This document shows positions 52,680-61,149 of a DNA stretch of 64,000 nt, in pieces (position 1 is the stretch's first letter; the number at the start of each line of letters is the position of its first letter). Source of the stretch: Lachnospiraceae bacterium AM48-27BH (GTDB taxonomy: Bacteria; Bacillota; Clostridia; Lachnospirales; Lachnospiraceae); NCBI GenBank assembly GCA_003478355.1, contig QUFC01000012.1, forward strand, positions 25,304-89,303, given 5' to 3'. The notes under the pieces are model-generated. The model was not told the origin of the DNA and made no database searches. It saw nothing but the letters and a program-made list of their open reading frames with translations. The position numbers and the translations under genes are program-made.

Positions 52680-54788
52680 ATGAAATTTACAATCAGGCAT
52701 GAGATAAAAGGCAGAATCCGTATTCATCTTTGCCAGAATCACATGACCATGCGCCAGGCCGATCTTTTGGCCTGGTTTCTTTCAAATCAGCCGATGGTGG
52801 AAGAGGCAAAGGTTTATGAACGGACTGCAGACGCAGTGATTCATTTCCGCGGTGAACGGAAAGAACTGATCCGCGCGATTTTGGATTTTACTTACGAAGA
52901 TGAGACATTAAATGAAATCGTTCCGATGGACAGCGGACGGGAGTTGAATCAGGAATATCAGGACAAACTGGTAAACCAGTGTCTGGGACGTCTGTGTACC
53001 AAACTGTTTCTTCCGGCTCCGGTGCGTGCAGTTTATACCACCATCAAAGCTATCCGTTATGTATGGAAGGGTATCCGTTGTCTGATGAAGTGTAAGATCG
53101 AGGTTGAAGTGCTGGATGCCACAGCGATTGCGGTTTCCATTATCCGCAATGACTTCGATACGGCAGGCTCCGTCATGTTCCTTCTGGGTATTGGCGAGCT
53201 GCTGGAAGAGTGGACCCATAAGAAATCAGTAGGCGACCTGGCAAGAAGCATGTCCTTAAATATTGAAAAGGTATGGCAGAAGATCGATGATACTGAAGTA
53301 TTGGTTCCGGTATCGGACATCCGCGAGGGCGATCTGGTAGTGGTCCATACTGGTAACGTGATCCCGTTAGACGGTATCGTAGAAGCCGGTGAGGCCATGG
53401 TCAACCAGGCTTCCATGACCGGAGAGTCTGTTCCGGTGAAGAAGGAGATCGGCTCTTACGCATATGCGGGAACAGCGATCGAGGAAGGCTCTATCACCAT
53501 CCGGATCAAGAAAGCAGCTGGTTCTACCAGATTTGAACGGATCGTGACCATGATCGAGGAATCTGAGAAATTAAAGTCTTCAGTAGAAGGCAAGGCATCC
53601 GGTTTAGCAGATGCGTTAGTTCCGTGGAGCCTTGGAGGTACCGCGTTAACCTGGCTGATCACCAGAAATACCACCAAAGCATTATCCATTCTGATGGTAG
53701 ATTTCTCCTGCGCCCTGAAACTGGCCATGCCATTATCTGTACTGGCGGCTATGAGAGAGGCCAGCAGCTATCAGATGACGGTCAAGGGCGGCAAGTTCTT
53801 AGAAGCCATTGCAGATGCAGATACCATTGTTTTTGATAAGACGGGTACCTTGACCAAGGCACAGCCAACAGTAGCTGATGTGGTGACTTTCGAGGGCCGT
53901 GACCAGAATGAGATGCTTCGGATCGCTGCCTGTCTGGAAGAGCATTTCCCACATTCCATGGCGAATGCGGTGGTGCAGGAATCCATCAGCCGTGGGCTGG
54001 TTCATGAGGAGATGCATTCCAAGGTTGATTATATCGTAGCACACGGAATCGCCTCTTACATTGGTGATGAGAGAGTCATCATCGGAAGTAACCATTTTGT
54101 ATTTGAGGATGAGAAATGTGTGATTCCGGAGAGTGAGATGGACAAATTTGACAGTCTTCCACCAGAGTATTCCCATCTGTATCTGGCGATTGGAGGACGT
54201 CTGGCAGCGGTTATCTGTATCGAAGATCCACTTCGTCCAGAGTCCACACAGGTGATCAAAGAACTGAGGAAGCTTGGTATTTCCAAGATCGTCATGATGA
54301 CTGGAGACAGCGACCGTACAGCGAAGGCCATTGCAGCGAAGGTTGGTGTGGACGAGTATTATTCTGAGGTTCTGCCAGAAGATAAAGCGAACTTCGTGGA
54401 AAAGGAAAAGACTGAGGGAAGAAAAGTCATCATGATCGGTGATGGCATCAACGATTCTCCGGCACTTTCAGCAGCCAATGTAGGAATCGCCATCAGCGAG
54501 GGAGCACAGATCGCAAGGGAGATCGCGGACATTACGATTTCTGAGGATGCACTGTATCAGCTGGTGACCTTGAAGGAGATCAGTAACCGGCTGATGAAGA
54601 GAGTTCATTGGAATTACCGGTTTGTGATCGGATTTAACCTGGGTCTGATCCTGCTTGGTGTCAGCGGCGTGCTGGCTCCGGCCACCTCAGCGCTGATGCA
54701 TAATACTTCGACGTTATTGATCAGTTTGAAGAGTATGACAAATCTGCTGGATCATGATAAGGTGGATCTGGAGATGACTGAGTCATAG
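52680..54788 (+). CDS. P1B-like heavy-metal P-type ATPase with SCALKL in place of CPC
   Basis: 702 residues. The N-terminal ~85 residues (KFTIRHEIKGRIRIHLCQNH) are a degenerate metal-binding-like domain. Then come actuator TGES (QASMTGESVPVKKE), phosphorylation Asp386 (FDKTGTLTK), HP dipeptide (EHFPHSMANAVV) typical of P1B pumps, and hinge GDGINDSPALSAANVG. The transmembrane CPC motif that binds Cu, Zn or Cd is replaced by DFSCALKLAMP (Ser343-Cys344-Ala345), as in the CtpC-like group linked to manganese or zinc. It would export or insert a divalent metal at the membrane. Cotranscribed with the DUF6110 gene. Confidence 0.88.
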   Translation: MKFTIRHEIKGRIRIHLCQNHMTMRQADLLAWFLSNQPMVEEAKVYERTADAVIHFRGERKELIRAILDFTYEDETLNEIVPMDSGRELNQEYQDKLVNQCLGRLCTKLFLPAPVRAVYTTIKAIRYVWKGIRCLMKCKIEVEVLDATAIAVSIIRNDFDTAGSVMFLLGIGELLEEWTHKKSVGDLARSMSLNIEKVWQKIDDTEVLVPVSDIREGDLVVVHTGNVIPLDGIVEAGEAMVNQASMTGESVPVKKEIGSYAYAGTAIEEGSITIRIKKAAGSTRFERIVTMIEESEKLKSSVEGKASGLADALVPWSLGGTALTWLITRNTTKALSILMVDFSCALKLAMPLSVLAAMREASSYQMTVKGGKFLEAIADADTIVFDKTGTLTKAQPTVADVVTFEGRDQNEMLRIAACLEEHFPHSMANAVVQESISRGLVHEEMHSKVDYIVAHGIASYIGDERVIIGSNHFVFEDEKCVIPESEMDKFDSLPPEYSHLYLAIGGRLAAVICIEDPLRPESTQVIKELRKLGISKIVMMTGDSDRTAKAIAAKVGVDEYYSEVLPEDKANFVEKEKTEGRKVIMIGDGINDSPALSAANVGIAISEGAQIAREIADITISEDALYQLVTLKEISNRLMKRVHWNYRFVIGFNLGLILLGVSGVLAPATSALMHNTSTLLISLKSMTNLLDHDKVDLEMTES

Positions 54789-54896
54789 GCTTGATAGTGG
54801 ACTTTTGACACTGTTGGCGGAAGGTCCGGCTTAGGATTCATGTTCACCTGACTCCTGCGTACCTGGCGGTCGCAGAGAAAAGTCATATATGTTAAT

Positions 54897-54944
54897 AAAA
54901 ACTCGTACTTGGACGAAATAAATTCGTGAAGTACGAGTTTTTTT
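54897..54944. terminator. Bidirectional terminator between the P-type ATPase and hflC
   Basis: AAAAACTCGTACTT (54897-54910) and AAGTACGAGTTTTT (54929-54942) are perfect 14-bp arms with T runs on both strands, between convergent genes. Confidence 0.92.
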
Positions 54945-54974
54945 GTGCACGATATTTTTTGCTTTGCAATTACA

Positions 54975-55844
54975 TCAATAACCGTAGAAGATCTGGGTGA
55001 TTGGAGAAGATTTGTCTAACAACAGCGTATTATTTCCATTTCCCAGAGATGCCTTTGCGGCATCTAGGGATCTTACGAAGTTATAGAAATCGGCTTTGCT
55101 GGTGTCATTATAAGCCTCGGATAAGATCTGCATATACTGCGCCTCACCTTCTGCCTTGATCTTTTCCGCTTCCGCTTTCGCCTGGGATTTCATGACGGAA
55201 ACTTCTTTGGTGGTGTCGTTCTTGATCTTCTGTGCAGAGGAGTTACCCTGGGCAGTGTAGGAGGCGGCGATGTTGTTGCGCTCGGAGATCATACGGTCAT
55301 AAACGGCCTGCTTGTTGTCATCTGGCATATCCAGAGACTTGGTTTCTACGGCCAGTACCTGAATGCCATATTCGTCTAAAGAGTTTCCGATGTTAGCGCG
55401 GATATCCTGGGCCAGCTTGCCATTCCGGTTCTCGATGATTTCAGTCTGATCCATATTGGAAATGACGGATTTCATGGAGGAGAACACGGAAGCGGAGATT
55501 CTGGACTGGGCCTGAGCTACCTGGCCGTTTAAATGGCGGGTGAACAGGATCGGGTCGGAGATCTTCCACAGGACAAATGCGTCTGCGATCATGCTTTTCT
55601 TATCTTTGGTGATGACATCCGATTCCGGGATATCATAAAGCTGTAAGGACTTTGGCAGAGTGGAGCTGGTCTGGATCACTGGAAGCTTCAGGGAAACACC
55701 AGCGGTGTCTGTGACCCGCACAATCTCGCCAAACTGACGGATGATAGTGTATTCGTCTGGATAAGTGATCACCAGGGAACCGCCAACTACAAACATGATA
55801 GCAAAAATAAGCAGTAACGTGATAAACTTAGATGCCCGTTTCAT
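54975..55844 (-). CDS. hflC: HflC-type SPFH/band-7 protease modulator
   Basis: 289 residues. One N-terminal membrane anchor (FITLLLIFAIMFVVGGSLVI), an SPFH domain (YTIIRQFGEIVRVTDTAGVSLKLP, ADAFVLWKISDP) and a coiled coil rich in Ala/Glu/Lys (AKAEAEKIKAEGEAQYMQIL). With HflK it forms a membrane cage around FtsH in E. coli. The gene lies 2 bp after hflK on the minus strand and is intact. Confidence 0.9.
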   Translation of the reverse strand: MKRASKFITLLLIFAIMFVVGGSLVITYPDEYTIIRQFGEIVRVTDTAGVSLKLPVIQTSSTLPKSLQLYDIPESDVITKDKKSMIADAFVLWKISDPILFTRHLNGQVAQAQSRISASVFSSMKSVISNMDQTEIIENRNGKLAQDIRANIGNSLDEYGIQVLAVETKSLDMPDDNKQAVYDRMISERNNIAASYTAQGNSSAQKIKNDTTKEVSVMKSQAKAEAEKIKAEGEAQYMQILSEAYNDTSKADFYNFVRSLDAAKASLGNGNNTLLLDKSSPITQIFYGY

Positions 55845-55846
55845 GA

Positions 55847-56879
55847 TTATTGTGCCTCCTTTCCTGTCGTTGTATCAGTGGAATCAGAATCAGCCGCAGC
55901 CTGGGTGGCAGTGAAACTGTCTAACGGCAGCATCTTCTGGGTTCCATTTTCATCTACAATATAGACTTTCATGGTCGGAAGCAGGTCCTCCATGGTCTCA
56001 TAGAACATACGCTGTTTGGTGATCAACGGATATTTGCTGTATTCCGCGTACATCTGCTCAAAACGGGAAACCTGGCCCTGAGCCTCGTTGATGCGGGCCT
56101 CTTTCTCGGCTTCGGCATTTTTGATGATCTGGTCACACTCGGCCTCCGCCTGAGGAATCTTCTCGTTACGGTCCTTGTTGGCGTTATTGATGGCTGTTTC
56201 CTTGCCCTGCTTTGCATTTTCCACATTTTTAAAGGCGTTCATGACCTCATCAGTCGGTGGAAATGCGTCCTGGATGGTGATGTTGGTCACGGACAGGCCG
56301 ATGTCCTCTTCAATCATACGGTTGGTCAGCTTTTCCTTGATCTCAGACTGGATCATAGCTTTTCCTGTGGTGATCACATCGTCTACATTATAGATGCCTA
56401 CTGTGTCACGGATGTAGGACTGGGCCAGCATCTTTAAGGTAGCTACCGGGTCGGAAGAGGCGTACAGGTATTTTACCGGATCATTGACCATGTATTCCAG
56501 GTAGAAATCTGTATCAACAAAGTTAAAATCCTTGGTGATCATCACAGATTCAGAATCCACAGCCTCTCCGGTATCCTGGTTATAACCGATGGACATACCT
56601 TTAATACCCTTGGATACCATGCGGACATTCTGAATAAATGGAATCTTAAAATGAAGTCCCGCCTGGGATTCCGCCTGGGGACTTCCCAAAGTAGTGACAA
56701 CAGCATAATTTTCCTCATCCAGCACGTAGTAGCAGTTGCTGGCAATGACTGCGGCAGCCGCATGATGACTGCGGTCCCGGCCCTTTTGCCAAGATGCACC
56801 CGTCTGCGGATCGGATTGCCATCCGAGTCAAAACGTTCTGTTTGCCCGTCTGGGCTGATGATTTTTTCTTAAATAGCAT
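55847..56879 (-). CDS. hflK: HflK-type SPFH/band-7 protein (two frameshifts at N-terminus)
   Basis: About 344 residues on reconstruction. ATG at 56879 has AAGGAGG five bases upstream. Restoring one base in the T run 56862-56867 gives the polar HflK start IISPDGQTERFDSDGNPIRR. Restoring one C at 56761 joins GTAVIM to AAAAVIASNCYYVLDEENYA, which is the membrane anchor and the beginning of the SPFH domain. Without these repairs only 56725-55847 is readable and the anchor is lost. The rest carries band-7 motifs and a charged coiled coil (AEAECDQIIKNAEAEKEARI). Upstream partner of hflC. Confidence 0.85.
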
Positions 56880-56921
56880 AAATACCTCCTTCTGCGATAA
56901 ACTAAAAAATGAAAAGCGGGT

Positions 56922-56983
56922 GAAAAATATCCTGTCAAACAGCTCTTCGCCTGCGGCGGAACAGATGCTGTTTGGCAGGATAT
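56922..56983 (-). terminator. Terminator of the DtxR gene
   Basis: ATATCCTGTCAAACAGC (56927-56943) and GCTGTTTGGCAGGATAT (56967-56983) form a 17-bp stem with one wobble. On the minus strand it is followed by TTTTT and starts 3 bp after the DtxR stop. Confidence 0.88.
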
Positions 56984-56985
56984 GA

Positions 56986-57371
56986 TTACTTGCGGTGTTT
57001 TAGAATATGCTGTTTTAATGCTTCAAAGCTTTCCGGGCTGATGTCATGCTCCATCTTGCAGGCATCCGCCGTAGCGATCTCCCGGTCAACGCCAAGCTCG
57101 ATCAGCCAGCCGGACAGGAGAGAGTGGCGCTCATAGACGGTTTCTGCCATAGCCTGACCCTCCGGAGTTAAAGAAATATGTCCATTGTCAGACATCACGA
57201 TCAGATCCCGGTTGCGCAGGTTCTTCATGGCAACACTGACACTTGGCTTGGAAAAATGCATCTCGTTTGCAATATCGATCGAGCGTACCTCTGGAAGCTA
57301 TGGCTTAACACCAGGATCGTCTCCAGATAGTCCTCTACGGATTCTTCAGATTTGTGTTTGATATAGGTCAT
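56986..57371 (-). CDS. DtxR/MntR-family metal-dependent regulator (frameshifted)
   Basis: About 128 residues on reconstruction. ATG 57371 has GGAGG seven bases upstream and gives TYIKHKSEESVEDYLETILV, the family start. One missing base near 57293-57296 separates this from PEVRSIDIANEMHFSKPSVS, the recognition helix. The dimerisation region LTPEGQAMAETVYERHSLLS and ATADACKMEHDISPESFEAL, with metal-site Cys/His/Glu, follow. It should be a Mn- or Fe-responsive repressor, and the nearby P-type ATPase is a possible target. It lacks the third SH3-like domain, so it is MntR-sized. Confidence 0.85.
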
Positions 57372-57400
57372 TCGATTCCCTCCAATAAAGTCTTATGGCT

Positions 57401-57429
57401 ATTCTATCACAGAAAAGAAGGAAAAACAA
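57401..57429 (-). promoter_or_regulatory. Promoter of the DtxR gene
   Basis: On the minus strand: TTGTTT (complement of 57424-57429), a 17-bp spacer, TAGAAT (complement of 57401-57406) with extended TGA. Confidence 0.6.
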
Positions 57430-57488
57430 GAATGGGTGAAAAAAGGATTTAAAGGGAAAATTATCAACAAAGAAATGATATTCTGACA

Positions 57489-57517
57489 TTTACGCATTTG
57501 TTTCAATGTGCTATACT
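57489..57517 (+). promoter_or_regulatory. Promoter of the HAD phosphatase gene
   Basis: TTTACG at 57489-57494, a 17-bp spacer and TATACT at 57512-57517 with extended TGC. Confidence 0.6.
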
Positions 57518-57544
57518 ACGGGCAGCAGAGAGGAGAGAAAAGCT

Positions 57545-58198
57545 ATGAAATATATGATTGCGATTTTTGACTTAGATGGAACGATCTTAAATACACTGGA
57601 AGATCTGGCGGACAGTACCAATTATGCCCTGAAAACCTGTGGTTACCCGGAGCGGACGATGGATGAAGTGCGGCAGTTTGTGGGGAATGGAATCCGCAAG
57701 CTGATGGAGCGGGCAGTGCCGGAAGGAACTCCGGTGGAAGAAATTGACCGGGTACACGAGACATTTACGGCACATTATAAGGTTCATTGTGCAGATAAAA
57801 CCAGACCTTATGACGGGATCATGGAGCTTCTCCAGAATCTGAAAAAGGATGGCTGCAAGCTGGCAGTGGTATCCAATAAGGCAGATTATGGTGTGCAGGA
57901 GCTGTGTAAGCAGTATTTTGACGGGGTCTTTGATTTCGCAGTGGGAGAGAGAGAAGGCATCCGAAAGAAACCGGCGCCGGATTCGGTCAATGAGGTGCTA
58001 AAAACCCTGGGATGTTCCCGTGACCGGGCTGTTTATATTGGGGATTCTGATGTGGATATCCAGACAGCAGCCAATGCCCAGATGGATCACATCATCGTGG
58101 AATGGGGCTTTCGGGATGTACCATTCCTGATCGCTAAAGGCGCGAAGGTGCTGGTGGAAAAGCCAGAAGAGATTCTGGAGATTGTAGAAGGACGATAA
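57545..58198 (+). CDS. HAD-family hydrolase, phosphoglycolate phosphatase-like
   Basis: 217 residues. ATG 57545 with GAGGAG upstream is preferred over the reading from 57506. HAD motif I is IFDLDGTILNTLEDL (nucleophile Asp), motif II VVSNKA, motif III Lys in RKKPAPDSVNEVL and motif IV YIGDSDVDIQTA. The C1 cap domain and sequence flavour match Gph-like phosphatases, which remove phosphoglycolate, but substrate cannot be read from sequence. Single gene with terminator at 58226. Confidence 0.9.
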   Translation: MKYMIAIFDLDGTILNTLEDLADSTNYALKTCGYPERTMDEVRQFVGNGIRKLMERAVPEGTPVEEIDRVHETFTAHYKVHCADKTRPYDGIMELLQNLKKDGCKLAVVSNKADYGVQELCKQYFDGVFDFAVGEREGIRKKPAPDSVNEVLKTLGCSRDRAVYIGDSDVDIQTAANAQMDHIIVEWGFRDVPFLIAKGAKVLVEKPEEILEIVEGR

Positions 58199-58225
58199 TA
58201 ACCATTTATCACCGAGAAAATGAAG

Positions 58226-58271
58226 GGCTGCACAGGATAGCAGGTATTACAGCTATGGTGTGCAGCCTTTT
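58226..58271 (+). terminator. Terminator of the HAD phosphatase gene
   Basis: GGCTGCACA and TGTGCAGCC (9-bp perfect stem, 24-nt loop), followed by TTTTG. Confidence 0.75.
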
Positions 58272-58284
58272 GTGTTGATAAAGC

Positions 58285-58335
58285 ATAACTATTCAGCAGG
58301 TCTGCGCCGACCATAAGAACACATAGGCTAGAAAG
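58285..58335. repeat. Short dispersed repeat (CAGGTCTGCGC family), copy 2
   Basis: ATAACTATTCAGCAGGTCTG then CGCCGACCATAAGAACACAT and AGGCTAGAAAGC, matching 15065-15126 apart from a missing GC-rich insert. Bases 58345-58378 after it resemble a decayed 3' end of the structured repeat (AGAATTCTG...GGATTTTTTT), which can act as terminator. Confidence 0.65.
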
Positions 58336-58378
58336 CAAAAATCGATTGCAGACGGAGAATTCTGTTAGCTGGATTTTT

Positions 58379-59512
58379 TTAATAATGGATGACGTTCGCC
58401 TCCGCCCGGATCTTCTCAATCACCGGTGCGGCTTCCGGACTTTCAAAATACCGGAGCGTGGTCTCTGGAACCAGGGTCTTTAAGGTTTCCATATCTCCGT
58501 CCTTCAGGCACTGGCGGACGGTGGAAGCGCTGATTGGCTTTCCATCGGCTTCTTTTCTGGAAATGATCCGGCACTGGATGTCTGCTTTGGGAAGTTCTGC
58601 TGCCATAATCTCATTGTACATGCCAGTTACCAGGCTGGTTGGTTCTTCGCCAACATAGCGGCAGGTGATGCCAAGGGCTTCGGAAATCCGTGTAAATACG
58701 GCCAGATCCAGACGGGCGTGGCTTTCGATGACGGCAGATTTGTCCTTCTGGAAATAGCTTGGGAAGGTGGCACTGCTGATGATGTAGGGGCCGCTTTCGT
58801 GGTAGCAGATATTCTTTAAGTGGGCGGTTCCTTCCATCACCAGTTTTTTCCGGACAGAAAATGGAACCAGGCTGGCGTCTTCGCTGACGATGAATAGGTG
58901 CAGAAGATCGCAGGAAGCAGCAGCTGTTTCCACCAGATACTGGTGTCCAAGGGTAAACGGGTTGGCGTTCATGACAAGGGCAGAGATAACAGGGCCAGAA
59001 GCGCCAGAGCCATCCGTGGAAGCTGCTGCATGACCAGTCAGCCAGCGTTTGTCCGTATCGGTCAAGTCTGCATAAGCCTTACATTCGCAGGTTTCTTTCT
59101 TCAGTTTCTCCAGATACCCGGAAAAGCCCGTTTTCCGGTTTTCCATAAATACGATCTGCCCGTCCACCCGGACAATCTCATAAAATCCCAGATCCCCGAA
59201 GAATTTTGCTGAATTGCATTTCGTATAAAGGAACAGGTGCATATTTCCCCGTGCGAACTGCACCTCCATCAGATGGGTGACGATCTCATTCATCAGCCCC
59301 TCGCCCTGATGGGAACTGTCCACCGCCATACACCGCAGGGTATTGCCAAAACAGCTTCCTGTGGCGATCACATTCATATCATCGTCAAACATGGCGCAGG
59401 TGTAGTCTAAGTTGCCGTCCTTGCGGATTCCTTCTTTTATTAACAGCTCTGAAACCAGGCGGTTGGTGCGCTTGTCAGAGGGATAAACTTTCGAAATTTG
59501 ATAATCGGACAT
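58379..59512 (-). CDS. citC: [Citrate (pro-3S)-lyase] ligase
   Basis: 377 residues. ATG 59512 has AAGGAG nine bases upstream; the longer reading to 59605 is rejected. The N-terminal GNAT-like domain (AVDSSHQGEGLMNEIVTHLM) is followed by a nucleotidyltransferase domain with SALVMNANPFTLGHQYLVE (T/HxGH) and ISASTVRQCLKDGD. It adds acetyl to the prosthetic group of citrate lyase to activate it. No citDEF, citX or citG is adjacent in this window, so it is either separated from its lyase or acts on another acyl-carrier system. Confidence 0.88.
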   Translation of the reverse strand: MSDYQISKVYPSDKRTNRLVSELLIKEGIRKDGNLDYTCAMFDDDMNVIATGSCFGNTLRCMAVDSSHQGEGLMNEIVTHLMEVQFARGNMHLFLYTKCNSAKFFGDLGFYEIVRVDGQIVFMENRKTGFSGYLEKLKKETCECKAYADLTDTDKRWLTGHAAASTDGSGASGPVISALVMNANPFTLGHQYLVETAAASCDLLHLFIVSEDASLVPFSVRKKLVMEGTAHLKNICYHESGPYIISSATFPSYFQKDKSAVIESHARLDLAVFTRISEALGITCRYVGEEPTSLVTGMYNEIMAAELPKADIQCRIISRKEADGKPISASTVRQCLKDGDMETLKTLVPETTLRYFESPEAAPVIEKIRAEANVIHY

Positions 59513-59598
59513 GAGTTTTGTCTCCTTTTTCGTTCTTGAAGTTATTTTAAAAAAGTTTTGGAAAAATGTAAAGGTCTCTTTTTCGTATATAAAAATGA

Positions 59599-59627
59599 TT
59601 GACAAATAAATCTTCGACTGTTATATT
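59599..59627 (+). promoter_or_regulatory. Promoter of glnA
   Basis: TTGACA at 59599-59604, a 17-bp spacer and TATATT at 59622-59627, giving a ~140-nt leader. Confidence 0.85.
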
Positions 59628-59641
59628 TTACACTATGGAAC

Positions 59642-59690
59642 GAGGGCGTTGCAGATGGTCTGGGAAGAACAGACCTTATGCAGTGCCCTC
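59642..59690 (+). promoter_or_regulatory. Long hairpin in the glnA leader (candidate attenuator)
   Basis: GAGGGCGTTGCA pairs with TGCAGTGCCCTC, an internal loop follows, then GGTCTG-GGAAGAA-CAGACC, and the hairpin is followed by TTTACGTTT. It begins ~10 nt after the predicted transcript start and 82 bp before the coding start. The ANTAR-type protein encoded after glnA belongs to a family that acts on such leader hairpins. Confidence 0.65.
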
Positions 59691-59772
59691 TTTACGTTTG
59701 GGACAGAAGTATGATACACTAAAAGAATAAGGCGATCTGCAGATTTTTCATGATGTAGAGAGGGAGAAACAT

Positions 59773-61109
59773 ATGGCGAAATACAAGAAAGAAGATATTT
59801 TTCGTATGGTAGAAGAGGAAGATGTGGAGTTTATCCGTCTTCAGTTTACAGACATGTTTGGCATGTTGAAAAATGTAGCGATCACGGCTGGTCAGCTGGA
59901 AAAGGCACTGAATAACCGCTGTGTATTTGATGGTTCAGCCATTGAGGGATTCGTAAGGGAGGAAGAGACAGATATGTACCTTCACCCGGATCTGGATACG
60001 TTTACCATTTTCCCATGGAGACCACAGCAGGGCAAAGTGGCGCGTCTGGTCTGCGATGTGTATGGTCCGGATGGAACTCCGTTTGAGGGAGATCCGCGCT
60101 ATATTTTAAAGAAGGTATTAAAAGAAGCAGAAGAGCTGGGCTTCTATTTTAATGTAGGACCGGAGTGTGAATTTTTCTTATTCCATACGGATGAAGAGGG
60201 ACGTCCGACCACCAAGACCCATGAGATGGCTGGTTATTTTGATGTGGCGCCGATCGATCTGGCAGAAAATGTACGCCGGGATATTGTACTGAACCTGGAA
60301 GAGATGGGTTTTGAGATCGAATCCTCTCATCATGAGATCGCACCGGCACAGCACGAGGTGGATTTCCAGTATGAGAAAGGCTTAAAGGCAGCAGATAATA
60401 TTCTGACCTTTAAGATGGCAGTGAAGAGCATCGCCAAGCAGCATGGCCTTCATGCGACCTTTATGCCGAAGCCAAAGGCCGGGGTGAATGGTTCCGGTAT
60501 GCATATCAATATGTCTTTAGAGGACAAGCTGGGCAAAAATCTATTTGCAGATACAGATGATAAGCTGGGATTAAGCAGGCTGGCCTATGAGTTTATGGCA
60601 GGTATTTTAGCCATATCAAATCCATGTGCCTGTTGACGAATCCCATTGTCAATTCCTATAAGCGTCTGATCCCAGGCTATGATGCGCCGGTTTACATCGC
60701 ATGGTCCAGAGCGACCAACCGGGGACAGATCGTGAGGATTCCGTCTTCCAGAGGCGCAAGCACCAGACTGGAGCTGCGAAGCCCGGATTCTGCCATGAAC
60801 CCATATCTGGCACTGGCAGCATGTCTGGCAGCAGGACTGGACGGCATCAAGAATCACATAGAACTGCCGGAGCCGGTGGTTCAGAACATTTATGCCATGG
60901 ATGAGGAAACCATCAAGGAGCGGGGCATTGATCATCTGCCAGAGACTCTTGGAGAGGCGATTGATGAGTTTGAAGAGGACGTATTTTTAAGGAATGTTCT
61001 TGGAGACCATATTTTCTACAAATATCTGGAAGCTAAGAAAGAAGAGTGGAACGTATTCCGCAGCCAGGTAACCGACTGGGAGATCGGGGAATATCTTTAC
61101 AAATATTAA
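59773..61109 (+). CDS. glnA: Glutamine synthetase, type I (frameshifted)
   Basis: About 445 residues on reconstruction, the GSI-alpha length of Firmicutes. Joins ammonia to glutamate with ATP. N-terminal beta-grasp ([26 protein letters not shown]), catalytic motifs [28 protein letters not shown] and [20 protein letters not shown]. As written the frame stops at 60636 after [12 protein letters not shown]. Reading CC at 60611-60612 as CCC gives [20 protein letters not shown] and the frame continues to 61109. No adenylylation Tyr motif is evident. Preceded by a leader hairpin and followed by an ANTAR regulator gene. Confidence 0.92.
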
Positions 61110-61149
61110 AGATATTTTCCAATGACACCAAGACCTGGGGGTGAGATAT

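Noticed and set aside
60624-61109. Separate small glutamine synthetase gene
   Set aside because: It is the C-terminal part of glnA separated by one missing base at 60611-60612.
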